Source: Sthenelais limicola (Eukaryota; Annelida; Polychaeta; Phyllodocida; Sigalionidae). Taken from it: DNA of 64,000 nt. The stretch covers positions 5,990,383 through 6,054,382 of the forward strand of contig OW804098.1 in the NCBI GenBank assembly GCA_942159475.1, read 5' to 3'. The notes beneath the pieces were generated by a model. It worked only from the letters and a program-made list of their open reading frames with translations. It was not told the DNA's origin and searched no databases. Made by a program: the position numbers and the translations under genes. Position 1 is the first letter of the stretch. Every line of letters starts with the position of its first letter. Below are positions 36,511-46,879 of the stretch, piece after piece.

Positions 36511-36599
36511 TTCAGACGACATGACAATTTCCAAATTTATATATATACTAGAAGCCCCCCCGTGTATGACGGGTAGGAATTATAAAATGTAGTTTCCAG

Positions 36600-36960
36600 G
36601 GGCGGTGCAAGAAAAAAAAGAAAAAAAGAATGTGGCTCAAAATGTGCTCCTTTTGTCTGTGCAAACGATCACCCTCTCTGGATCTGCCTGTCCTCTGTCT
36701 CTCCTTTGTCCCTACCCTGATTGTCACATGTCTGTCCTCTGTTTCTTCAGTGCTGGCCACACTCTCCCTCGGTCTGTTTTCCCTGTCTCTCTCCTCCCTG
36801 TCTCTCTCCTCTCTCTCTCCTCACTCTCTCTCTCCTCCCTCTCTCACTGTACTGACCTGTCTCTCCTCCTCTCAAACCTCTCTCTTCTGCAACATTTTCC
36901 ATTTTCCTTGCCCCCCCCTTCCTCCCTCTCTCCCACTCACTCTCCTCTCCACTGTTTGTT
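36600..36960. repeat. CT-rich low-complexity block, right arm
   Basis: Mirror of 3770-4115: CTCTCTCCTCCCTGTCTCTC-type words with slightly different copy number. The frames here are serine/leucine-rich and not gene-like. Confidence 0.8.
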
Positions 36961-37245
36961 GCAGAAACTTCTTTTAAAAGAATATTTAGGAAAAGCCACC
37001 AGGTAACCTCACTGGAGATCTATATAAGCAATCCTAAAAGTGAGAGCCCTGTATATACAGTGAGTACAAACACTTAAAAGGGTTTGTGTACAGCATTCAA
37101 TGTTGTACACAACAAATACTAGTGTGGATGGTCCAATAAAGAATTGGAGGATAAAGTGCTTTGGGTTGGTACACTGATATACTGTGTCAGGTTGGATTCT
37201 TCAAAGATAGAGTGTTGGTCTTGTGTTCAGCAAGTCAATGTTTAA

Positions 37246-37982
37246 AGAGATAAACCACAGTTCAACTGGGAAAAAAACTGAAAATAACATTTTGTTTAAA
37301 CTTTGCCTTGTGAAAGAACAAGGTTATGTGAATTCAAAAAGCCAATAAAAACAATATGTCACCCGGTTAGTTTTCATTTCAGGGAGCCCTGAAATTTAGG
37401 GTTGTTCACTATAGAAGTCTATGAGAAAAGGACAATTTTTTTCGTTTTTTCAGTATAAAAAAAAATTTGTAAATGACTTTTCCCTAAAAATCTCTGTAGA
37501 CATAGCTAACATATTGCTTTACCCTTTCAAGCAATAAAAAATGGGGGTCACCGAGTTTTTAAAAAAGTTATTCAAATGAATCTGATTCCCAATGAGTTAA
37601 AAACAGGAATATTGAAGATTTTAAAAGCTAAATAATATTGTTCAAAATATGTTGATACCCTGTTCTTTCATGCATGAGGGTAAACCTGTATAGTGTTTAT
37701 GTTTAGAAGACATTTCAACTGAAAAATGTTATTTATCTGTCTGAAATCTTGGAAAAACTAAGAAAATATCCATTTTCTCCACATACTTCAATACTAAACT
37801 TTGGTGGTCTCTAGAATGAACAAAAAATATGCTGAGATACATTTTTTTTTGCTTTTTGTTATCCCCAAACCACCTTCTTTCTCAAGACAAAGTTTGAAAA
37901 AATTATTGTCACTCCTTATTTTTCATGCATTAGTTCCTTGAATTCCCGCCTGCAGCAGTGCATATGACTGTGGTTTATCTCT
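37246..37982. mobile_element. 737-bp TTAA-flanked MITE with perfect 16-bp TIRs
   Basis: It begins AGAGATAAACCACAGT and ends with the exact reverse complement ACTGTGGTTTATCTCT. TTAA flanks both ends (37242-37245 and 37983-37986), and the left arm carries the empty site with a single TTAA at 3519-3522. TTAA targeting is typical of piggyBac-type transposases, though these termini are not the usual CCY type. The interior has no long frame. It interrupts a LINE endonuclease relic. Because only one arm has it, the insertion postdates the duplication. Confidence 0.93.
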
Positions 37983-37989
37983 TTAAGTC

Positions 37990-38390
37990 CCCAGTGATAA
38001 TTGTTGCAGACATTCACTTGGCCTCCTGGAGGCCTGTAGGTGTTCACAAGAATATATGATTTCATATGGTCTTTTTTTACTATTACAATCTGAGTTTCAA
38101 TATCTGAATTCATAGTTGAAAGATAATCATAGGTGTCTGAATCAACCTTGTGATCCTTATGTACATATATTCAGAGGCCACCCCTTCTCTTCTTACCTGG
38201 TCGATCATGTCTATCCACCTTGTACATGTTGACACGTGTATTGGTCTGCAGCCACGTTTCAGATAACGTTCAACCTTTTTTTGATCAATACAATGTTGCA
38301 AGTTATTATAATTTTAGGGTAGACTTCTTACGTTCCAACCAATGAGGTGGAAGCCTTTACTAGATGCAAAAGCTGAAAAACATTCTAGAA
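37990..38390 (-). pseudogene. LINE endonuclease fragment, right arm
   Basis: Mirror of 3120-3518, with NTYRPPGGQV and RWIDMID-like segments in broken frames. The remaining part lies on the other side of the MITE (about 37100-37241). Confidence 0.7.
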
Positions 38391-39099
38391 TTTTTCCTGA
38401 CATTTCCTGTTGTTTAAGTGTTGTTTTGTTGACTAGGGTGTTACGGTAATGACTGACACATGATTAATGTGTAGTGAACCTCGGTGATAACCGGACCAAT
38501 CTGAGGCTGTATGTCTCTTCAACAGGCAAATATCAGTAAATGGTGACAGTAGTTATCCGGCCCGTGATAACCATCATGCTATTACCAGACAACCCAGGTT
38601 TGATATTCCTCTCAACTAAGGGAAAGTAAAACTGGACAACGATCTCTCCTTCTGTAGCTTTATTTCCCCTACAGTACTTCCACACAAGGTACAAGGTCAG
38701 ACGGACTAACCAAGACAATGACGGAAAGGTATTCCATAGTAGTCATGTAGTCAGTACATAACCAAGTATGTACTCGCACACAATCAACATACACATTGTA
38801 CATGAATAAGTGATACAGGAGATATGCAATACATCAACAATAGTTAATATAGCACACATTCTGGTGTAGACAATTAGTTGATAGGCAACCTGTAAACCTT
38901 GACATTTCATTCACCATGAGAATGGAACAGATCCAAAAGGCTTGAAAGGTTGAGCGAGTGTTGTTACAACCTTGACCTTGAAGGCTGACCCGGTTATATA
39001 ACAAGTAAGTGGGGAAGGGGATGATCATGGTATATTGGTGTAAGCAGGTGTGGTAGTGGTTATTGTCGGGGGTAGGAATAAACCCGAGATGTTGTGGTT

Positions 39100-39170
39100 G
39101 TTAGTTGTTTATTACACAAGCTTTCGCCCTATGATTTGGGCTTCATCAGGTCAGTTATATAACAGTTAAA
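39100..39170 (-). other. Penelope-like 3' terminal motif, right arm
   Basis: Mirror of 2335-2400 with the same CTGATGA / GCCC-GGGC / GAAA order on the minus strand. Confidence 0.3.
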
Positions 39171-40440
39171 ACAACAAGTCAGACTAGACTGGTGTTCAAC
39201 CTCATATTCACTACAAATGTATACTAAGCGTGGGCATTATTTTGCTGTCAAGTAAGAGTATAATTGCAATGATAACATCATATAATATATGGGTAGAGTG
39301 ATTTCTACAAAAAGAGGTAGAAATCCATGTAAGGAAAAGAGGGGTTTCTTGTCTCACATGTTCTCGGAATTGGTCGTATTACAAACCATCTTATTCATTT
39401 TGTAGAGTTCTGTCCACCCTCTCTGGAGGATTATATGTGATTTGTGAAGGTATCTGGGGTGAAAATGTAATTTTGAAGCCTTTTTTAAATTAATTGCGAT
39501 CTCTACACTCTATCTATAGCCTGGGAAAGCCCCTGTGAGATACTACTTCATTTCCCACAACCTACGTCCAGGGGGACCTAACTACATGCAGAGGAGTGGG
39601 AGAGTGAAGAAGAGGGTGTAGGAATAGGATAGGGGGAGGGGGAGGGAAAGAAGAGGGGGGGAAGAGAGTCAAGCAGAGTGTTTGTCGTGCATTTGTATTT
39701 AATAGAATTACTGCTGTAATTATTGTGATTATCTCCCTTATTCTTATATTCGTTTTTACCTAATTATGTGTTAGTTCTTCTCACTAGAAAATTAGCCTCT
39801 ATCAAAGGGAGCAGCTGAAAGATCTGGGAGGTTTCCAGAATCCGTGAACCTATTTATCACGGTAGAACTCTTTTTTGATGAATAAAACATATCTCTCTAT
39901 AATTATAAGGTCTATATTTGTGGTATTTTTTGTTTCTTATTTGAAGGACCCTCACAGACCAAAAAAATGTTGGTAATGCACAGGACTCCCAGAGTCTGTC
40001 ACTGCTGTCGGGGGACCAGGGGTACATGTCAGAGGCATTCCCAGAGTAAGGGCCAAGGGTGGCAGTAGCAGTAGTAGTTCCTAAGATTCCGAGGGGAAAG
40101 TGCCTAGTGTCCCTAGTGTTAAACTATATATATGTAGGAGAGGGGGAGCGAGGAACATTCAGGTTCGCAGAGGGACAGGGCATAGGGTGCAGCTCACCAC
40201 TCACCCCACCACATTTTAAGGTCCAAGGAGGGACCCAACAGGTCAGGACCACCACCGATTTTGGTTGCCTAGCAACGGTAAAGAGGGTATGTGTGCCACC
40301 GCATGTACACACGGCAAGGGAATGTCTGACTACTTGAAACCTAGCCTTTACCTCAGTTTCGGCCCAGCCACAATAAACCCAAAACAGAATGAATTAATCC
40401 TTCAATAGTATCTTTAAGCAATGCAGGGTAGCCAAATGAG

Positions 40441-40510
40441 TGTTGGGTCAACTCACTGGCATGCATGAGGGGCATGTTGTGGGTTTGAACCCATGCACAA
40501 ATATAGGACG
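40441..40510 (+). repeat. Degenerate tRNA-like unit at the outer edge of the right arm
   Basis: GGCATGTTGTGGGTTTGAAC resembles the box B region of the unit at 16160-16320. The box A side is poor. It starts exactly where the right arm ends. Confidence 0.45.
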
Positions 40511-40519
40511 AGAATTACC

Positions 40520-41904
40520 CTCATTGCATATACTTAGTGGTCAGAACCTTTAATTTTGTTGACATATAGGTAATTGCTTCAATTGAACTTTGCAATGGTC
40601 ACTTTTCTAGTAATACTGCTATCTATGGGGGAAGGTGTGTTGCGTCCCAAAGTCGTCATCTGTACGACCTGTGTAGTATTACAGACTTTTCTTCTTTTTT
40701 TGGATATATTACGCATAGCCAAAATCCATTACAAAGACACCTTTTCCTATTACAGTCTGGATATTCCTATTCCTGGAACAAATAGTTTCATGGCACTGAC
40801 TATTTCTTCATTACGGAGATCTTTTCACCCATTACAAGGAGTCTTTTTACTATGACGACTCCCCTATTACCCATGACCTGTGCCATCTGCTGCTATGGCA
40901 CATGGCAGTTGGTCTTTTCAAGATATGACACTGAGGATTTCTTTCCTTTTTGCTCTTTTCCTTTCTGTCATGGATAGACTAGCGCACCTTAATTATTTAT
41001 TATTTTTGATACATATCAATATATGTGTAGAAATGAAATTTATCAACTCATAGCCATTAATTTAAAGGCAATACTTTTAAAACAATTCCTAAAATAATGA
41101 TTTTTAAAAATAAATGAAATGTAGCATATAGGAACCAACATCTCTGTTTGCGATTTCTTCTCTATGAGAATGAGCAAAGGGACTTGGTGAGTCTACTTAC
41201 CCTTCCACTGCCAAACTATTTTCTATATCCATCCATTGGAAAAATAGTCCTCTGACAAAGTAGTTAATTATTGAAATCAATGTCCAATTTGCAAAATTTG
41301 AATAGACAATAATGCTTGTTTTTATCAATAAAACACCCTACATGTATTACTTGTTAACTAAGCATTTAATTGCCTGAATGCGTCATGTACCTGGGAAAGA
41401 AAGCTTCCCCATGTGTGCCTGACCTAGTCCATAACACGGCCCCATACATGCTCTGCCACAGTGGCATAGTAGGTCATGAGTGAGTGCCTCTGCAGTCGAA
41501 TGGGACAAATAAGTCCCATCAACATGCAGACAAAATGTGAAGGGCATCCTATTTGGGGTTGTTGATTACATTAATGACTAATACAATAAAAACAAGATTC
41601 ATTGCTACAAAATACCATGATTTCGAGCAGTTCATTGCAAAGGAACATTTTTTTTTGCTATTTTTTTTATTTCTCGAGATTAATGGAAATGAAATTTGCT
41701 GTAAAATGAGCCCAGTGGAATATAGCGTGCGAGACTGTGACCATTTTTAAGCAAATGACAAAACCGCAAAAACTGTATAGTTGATCTGGTCCTTAACTTT
41801 AGGCCTGAAGGAAGACACTTGTCAGTTTACAGACTTTGTTACGTGTAGTTTTTGGGTGGTTTCTCATGCGGTTTCTCGGCACCTTTCTGATGATGCACGA
41901 TGCC
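40520..41904. other. Intergenic, no recognised feature
   Basis: AT-rich with poly-T runs. A 93-codon hydrophobic frame (40574-40855) has no recognisable motif. No inverted or direct partner was found in the window. Confidence 0.5.
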
Positions 41905-42370
41905 GATGACGCAGTGGGAATAGAGGACCATTGGGCTATTACTCTAGGCTTGCTGGGGGTTGCTGTCAAAGAAAGGTGGTGCGAGATTCGAGAATCACCG
42001 TGAACGGCCCTCTGTTAAGGGTCCTCTGTAGGCGAGTGCTCTGCCACTGAGCTACGTCCCATGAACGAATATCCTAGGCTTGATTCTCCTACAATTGTAA
42101 GAAGTGACGCGTTCTGGCCAGAGCATGTTTATGCTCGGACAAGTTGCGCATAGGCCTAGTAGATAAATGAAACGACCGTCATGTTTCTCTTGATTGGAAT
42201 ACTATAGGGTTGTATGCAGTTTGCCAGCATTATTTAGTGAATTACCAGAGGTATGTAAGACCTGGTGTGTGTATAAGGAAAAATATCCAAGCTATGTGTT
42301 GCGGGACAGTTTGTTTTGTGTTATATACTGAGGACGCCTTGATTCGGACATGTGGTGGATTTTTAAGCTC
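41905..42370. repeat. 466-bp direct repeat, copy 2 (with tRNA-like segment)
   Basis: Direct copy of 601-1066, including the minus-strand tRNA-like stretch (about 41977-42061). It runs into the A repeat of the Ngaro-like element at 42378. Confidence 0.85.
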
Positions 42371-42377
42371 AAGTTTG

Positions 42378-43195
42378 TGAGGTATTCAGTCGAATACCCG
42401 TATAAATAGCAGCGATGACACGCCCACTTTCTACGCAGATTCTGCACATGACTGTCACATGATCCAGAGGCACGCAAACTTTGAATTTGAATCAGAAAAG
42501 CTTTGACTTGCAGCCTATACGCAATGTTGGAAAAAAAACCGGAGGGTTAGGCTAGAGTTTGAGAAAGTTGAGTAGTCTCATATTTTAGCACCTTGCTTAA
42601 GAAAGATGGGTCTATCAGGCCCATCACGGACTGTAAAAGGCCTTTAAATGCTTCAGTCAACTGTTATACATCACAAGTCTTCTCTCATTTTAGCTATGCA
42701 AGAATCAAAGATATCGCCTTGACTATTCCACCTGGATCTTACCTTGGGTCTGTCAACATAAAAGCTGCTTACAGATCTGTGATGATCAGGCCTCCTCAAA
42801 GAAAATACTTTGGCCTGAGGTGGAATATAAACAGGGAGAATTCATTCATCGTCGCTAACTTCCTATGCTTCCGAGCTAGAGCTGCACCCTTTATTTTCAC
42901 TCGTATCACCGACTGTGTCAACAGGATGCTTCGACGTAGGGGTGTTAATATTTACAGCTTTCTCGACGATTTTTTTATAATAGCCAACTCATATGAACAG
43001 TGTGTGAAAGACCAACGTCTGTTGATTCATATACTGAGAGAACTAGGATTTTACAGTGCTATGAAAAAAATAAAATTGTGGGCTAAATCTGCAAAAATCG
43101 CAAAGGATATCGGCATGCATGGGCTCAGAAGAGGTGCTGCTACTTTCATGCATGTTAATGGAGTCAACCTAACCGATATTAAACTGGCGGGGGAT
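42378..43195 (+). mobile_element. Ngaro/PAT-like element, tandem unit 1
   Basis: Starts with an A repeat (42378-42535, containing CCGTATAAATAGC, a TATA-like box) followed by an RT-YR fusion frame. The unit plus the following 43196-43351 is repeated about 976 bases downstream. Unit 1 ends at the recombinase GDW motif, where the sequence jumps back into a copy of 42220-42377, so this looks like a tandem duplication with its breakpoint inside the recombinase gene. Confidence 0.8.
42593..43195 (+). pseudogene. Fused RT palm and tyrosine recombinase end (unit 1)
   Basis: The frame has no ATG at its start. It encodes DIRS-type RT motifs (KKDGSIRPITDCK, a NIKAAYRSVMI catalytic box A, KYFGLRWNI, SFLDDF as the YxDD equivalent) through LRELGFYSAMKKI. 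It then passes in frame to AKDIGMHGLRRGAATFMHVN, the H-x2-R box of a tyrosine recombinase, and IKLAGDW. RNase H and most of the recombinase are missing. The catalytic tyrosine is absent: after GDW the frame reads unrelated sequence to 43306. It lies between A repeats and is non-autonomous. Confidence 0.8.
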
Positions 43196-43351
43196 TGGCC
43201 AGCATTATTTAGTGAATTACCGGAGGTATGTAAGACCTGGTGTGTGTATAAGGAAAAATATCCTAGCTATGTGTTGCGGGACATTTTGTTTTGTGTTATA
43301 TACTGAGGACGTCTTGATTCGGACATGTGGTGGATTTTTAAGCTCAAGTTT

Positions 43352-44677
43352 GTGAGGTATTCAGTCGAATACCCGTATAAATAGCAGCGATGACACGCCC
43401 ACTTTCTACGCAGATCCTGCACATGACTGTCACATGATCCAGAGGCATGCAAACTTTGAATTTGAATCAGAAAAGCTTTGACTTGCAGCCTATACGCAAT
43501 GTTGGAACAAAAAAACGGAGGGTTAGGCTAGAGTTTGAGAAAGTTGAGTAGTCTCATATTTTGGCACCTTGCTTAAGAAAGATGGGTCTATCAGGCCCAT
43601 CACGGACTGTAAAAGGCCTTTAAATGCTTCAGTCAACTGTTATACATCACAAGTCTTCTCTCATTTTAGCTATGCAAGAATCAAAGATATCGCCTTGACT
43701 ATTCCACCTGGATCTTACCTTGGGTCTGTCAACATAAAAGCTGCTTACAGATCTGTGATGATCAGGCCTCCTCAAAGAAAATACTTTGGCCTGAGGTGGA
43801 ATATAAACAGGGAGAATTCATTCATCGTCGCTAACTTCCTATGCTTCAGAGCTAGAGCTGCACCCTTTATTTTCACCCGTATCACCGACTGTGTAACCAG
43901 GATGCTTCGACGTAGGGGTGTTAATATTTACAGCTTTCTCGACGATTTTTTGATAATAGCCAACTCATATGAAAAGTGTGCAAAAATCGCAAAGGATATC
44001 AGCATGCATGGGCTCAGAAGAGGTGCTGCTACTTTCATGCATGTTAATGGAGTCAAACTAACCGATATTAAACTGGCGGGGGATTGGTCTTCTATGTGTG
44101 TTTTAAGATATCTGACCACTTCCATTGACCATAGGATCTCCATTGAAAAAAAGGTGGCCTCTTCTCTGACTGGTTTCTAACTGCTTCTATCAACGGGTCC
44201 ATACTTCCACTACCTGGGCTGGGCTCTATGTCCACGTTGGGATGTTCTCCAAGAAGCAAATAAACCTGAACTTCTTATATATATTTTTCGTCACCTGTAC
44301 TTCTTCCTATTTGTTCATCAATTTATTCCCCAGCTAATATTACAGACGTTTGAAATTTATGTGAGGTATTCAGTCGAATACCCGTATAAATAGCAGCGAT
44401 GACACACCCACTTTCTACGCACATCCTGCATGTGACTGTCACATGATCCAGAGGTGCGCAAACTTTGAATTCGAATCAGAAAAGCATTGACTTGCAGCCT
44501 ATACGCAATGTTGGAAAACAAATTGTTGTTCTTTCTTAGGGCTCTATGTCCACGTTGGGATGTTCTCCAAGAAGCAAATAAACCTGAACTTCTTATATAT
44601 ATTATTCGTCACGTTTATTTCTTCCTGTTTATTCGTCAATTTATTCCCCAGCTAATATTACAGATGTTTGAAATTTA
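43352..44677 (+). mobile_element. Ngaro/PAT-like element, unit 2, with split direct repeats A1-B1-A2-B2
   Basis: A1 (43352-43510) precedes the frame. After the frame come B1 (44221-44360), A2 (44361-44519, immediately following B1) and B2 (44539-44677). A1 and A2 are close copies, as are B1 and B2. This A1-ORFs-B1-A2-B2 order is the known hallmark of PAT/Ngaro-type tyrosine-recombinase retroelements and supports a complete, internally deleted copy. Confidence 0.9.
43569..44180 (+). CDS. Minimal RT-tyrosine recombinase fusion ORF (unit 2)
   Basis: It has the same RT start as unit 1 (KKDGSIRPITDC, NIKAAYRSVMI, SFLDDFLII), but about 110 bases shorter: NSYEKC joins directly to AKIAKDISMHGLRRGAATF in the same frame. 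The recombinase end is complete here, with the H-x2-R box, LAGDW and SSMCVLRYLTTS, whose tyrosine is a good candidate for the catalytic nucleophile, then a stop at 44178. The first codon is TTG, so a real start, if any, lies elsewhere. It is about 203 codons, against well over 1000 for all Ngaro ORFs. Two independent in-frame internal deletions in neighbouring units are striking; translation is not proven. Confidence 0.65.
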   Translation: MLKKDGSIRPITDCKRPLNASVNCYTSQVFSHFSYARIKDIALTIPPGSYLGSVNIKAAYRSVMIRPPQRKYFGLRWNINRENSFIVANFLCFRARAAPFIFTRITDCVTRMLRRRGVNIYSFLDDFLIIANSYEKCAKIAKDISMHGLRRGAATFMHVNGVKLTDIKLAGDWSSMCVLRYLTTSIDHRISIEKKVASSLTGF

Positions 44678-44679
44678 TT

Positions 44680-45240
44680 GCCTAGTAGCTTCCAGTTGAC
44701 ACGGGTGCCCGATCATCATATGGTGTTCTTCATAAAATCCTGTAAACACTGCAACACTTGAGGTTTCAGATCTTGGGACTTTATCTGGAAACATGGGTAC
44801 TTCTTTATGATGCAATGGTAGCGATGGCCAAGCACATAGGCAAGATATTCATAACAGAGATTCACCTGTCTGAAAATAAAGACAAAACTGGAGATATAAA
44901 ATCACAATTGTCAAATGAGTAAATGAAAATGGAAAAGAATTTGCAAGCATACATGTATGCGGTTCCATAAATCATCAAATCTATTTTAAACCTCTCCATA
45001 TTCTTTAAAACTTAACCATCAATTATTTAAGTGTTCAATACATGTTTATGAATATTCAAAATATTTAAAGAAACTAACAATAGCACAAAAACCTTTAACA
45101 CATTGTTTTCAAGCATTGTCTAGCTATCAGTTTCCTATTAAGTACATTTTTATCAATTTATTTCTTCATAGGCTAATATTTAATATAAGCAAGACCATAA
45201 TTATTGAGAAGCTTTTTCAAGGTAAGGAGAAACACTGAGC
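44680..45240. other. No recognisable gene
   Basis: AT-rich sequence between the Ngaro-like element and the gag-like frame, with no repeat or coding signal that I recognise. Confidence 0.5.
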
Positions 45241-45245
45241 TGAAA

Positions 45246-45641
45246 CAAAAGGGACCCGACCCCGACCCAAGCAGCTGGCAATGCACCTGCCCCGGTCCCA
45301 CCACCTAGAAGGCTATCCAGGGATGCCCGAAAAAAATCTGCCGAGTCACTGACTATCACTGTCGACCGCCAACGATCTGACTCTGCCAGTAGGAAAAGAG
45401 AACGCAGCGGTGATATAATCGCCACTGAGAATAAGCGCACAAGTAGCCCCTTCAGACAGGATAGACCGACCCCTGGGAGCGATGCACCTAGCATACAACC
45501 AGGTCCCTCTACAGAACTTGTAGCCAAAATATCTGAAGATTTTGCCCGTGCTAAGCAAGTGTATAATTCTGAATCCTACACATCTGCGGCTGAGAAAGAT
45601 CAAACCGCTCAATTCTTTAGTGTTCTCGGATCACATGGCTA
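45246..45641 (+). pseudogene. Gag-like ORF upstream of SGNH hydrolase
   Basis: A frame open from just after a TGA (45243) to TAA at 45639 encodes a polar, proline/serine/arginine-rich protein (SASRKRERSGDIIATENKRT) ending in a helical segment (ELVAKISEDFARAKQVYNSE). It lacks an ATG near its start, so the 5' part is probably missing. Its stop overlaps the ATG of the next frame (ATGGCTAA), an arrangement usual for adjacent retroelement ORFs. I recognise no domain; the gag assignment is inferred from composition and position. Confidence 0.5.
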
Positions 45642-45880
45642 ATCACATAAGAACAATCGTTGTGACGGATTCCCGGGGTAGGGGCCTGGATAGTTACCTT
45701 ACACCACAGACTAACATCAGGTGTTTTGTATATAGTGGGGCATGCTTAGATAGACTTGCACGTCAGGCCCTGTCATTATGTTACACCCACCATCCCTCCA
45801 ATCTGATAGTGATTGGAGGAATATGAAACATTTGCACAAAAGATAAGGTTTAGACTTAAATGTCTCTAACCGCCTATCTG
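45631..45880 (+). pseudogene. SGNH-hydrolase-like ORF fragment
   Basis: From ATG 45631 the frame encodes IRTIVVTDSRGRGLDSYL (nucleophile block, here TDS rather than GDS) and LIVIGGI, then TGA at 45827 inside what would be the third conserved block (GGI-stop-NICTKD). The same blocks, in the same order, are in the hydrolase at 62775-63497 (VLGDSRATGLG, TAGICNITYRD). Further stops follow. Hydrolases of this fold are known cargo of Ngaro-type elements and of CR1 LINE ORF1, so the parent element type is not certain. Confidence 0.65.
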
Positions 45881-46009
45881 GTCGATCCACTTTGCAAGAT
45901 GTGATTAATAGTTCATATCGGAGTAACAGATGCAAAATCCAAAGCATTAAGAAGCTATTGTAGCGACAAGAACTTAAATATTGCGATCAATTGTATAACA
46001 AGGCTGGAC

Positions 46010-46230
46010 TCGTCGAGCGGGTCAAAGGTTAAGAATCCAGTGGTTAAAATTCCTGGTTGAGGTGACCAATGTAAATAAAGGTTTCCTCATGTGGAATTAG
46101 AGATCAATCATCAAACATCTGAAGCTAATGAAGCATGAGTGTGGTATCTGACTAAGGATGACAGTGGATTTGTGAGTGAAAGCCTCACATTTGTGAAGCC
46201 CACTTGCAGTTCTTGGTCAGGGGTTCCTGA
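46010..46230 (+). repeat. Dispersed repeat, copy 1 (partner 57622-57840)
   Basis: GCGGGTCAAAGGTTAA, CCAGTGGTTAAAAT, AATAAAGGTTTC, TCATGTGGAATTAG, AATGAAGCATGAGTGT and GAAGCCCACTT occur in the same order and orientation at both loci, with ~15-20 percent differences. Family unknown. Confidence 0.75.
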
Positions 46231-46234
46231 AAGC

Positions 46235-46560
46235 AAGAAAGTCAAAAAAAAAGGTCAACTGGGACAAAGCAAAACAACTGCGCAACAAATTCAACTCTAA
46301 AATGTTACAATCTAAAAACGCATACCTTAAGAGGGAAATAGAAGAATGTGGGAAAGACAAAGCAAATTTCTGGGAGATAATCACACCCTTACTAAATTAT
46401 TAAAGGTAATTATTAAAGGTAACCGCCTGCAGAAATGGAATTAACTTTTCATATAGGCATGTAGACCCTTTTGTCGTTCCATATTGTATCTTGTATTAAG
46501 TCAGACAAATAAAAGATTCTCTTATCTTGTCTTATCTTATCTTATCTTATCTTACTATTG
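46235..46560 (+). mobile_element. LINE remnant: linker fragment plus 3' tail
   Basis: KVNWDKAKQLRNKFNSKML and KANFWEIITPLLN are LINE linker segments. About 60 bases later comes a 3' end (GACAAATAAAAGATTCTC) with a tail of repeated CTTAT. The whole RT between them is missing, so this is an internally deleted copy. Confidence 0.7.
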
Positions 46561-46879
46561 CAGGCATCTAAGATTCCTAGGCATTGGTACAGCCCCCTGC
46601 CCTCCTACCGGTACACTTGGCCTCCCATAAACCCACTCTCTTCTTGTGTTTAAAAATTCTCTCACGCAAAAACCTCTTAATTACCTAAAAAGTGACTAAA
46701 CAAAGGAGGAAAACCAAATACTGACAGGACAAAACCAGCAGTATATGTGAAAACACCAAAACAGCAAAGAGATAGAAGTTAGGATATACGATTTTAGACA
46801 CTGTGTATTTTATTGATTGTTACCGCACAAAGCATTGGGCGCCATATTGACATAGCCGGCAACACAGAGGGTCGAAACA

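Larger units (their letters stand above)
26881..40440 (-). repeat. Large inverted duplication, right arm (outer part)
   Basis: Reverse complement of 1064-14711. Differences from the left arm are a 130-base extra stretch at about 33390-33520, ~60 extra bases at 32481-32540, absence of the left 5636-6680 segment (junction near 35080), and the 737-bp MITE at 37246-37982. It ends at 40440 beside a tRNA-like unit. Confidence 0.95.

Noticed and set aside
1064..40440. Pure sequencing palindrome artefact (read folded back on itself)
   Set aside because: A folded read gives identical arms. Here the arms differ by substitutions, precise transposon insertions with target duplications, and deletions. 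A haplotype-joining assembly error remains possible.
40574..40855. Hydrophobic 93-codon frame
   Set aside because: No recognisable domain, no splice or promoter context, and AT/T-rich composition explains the hydrophobicity.
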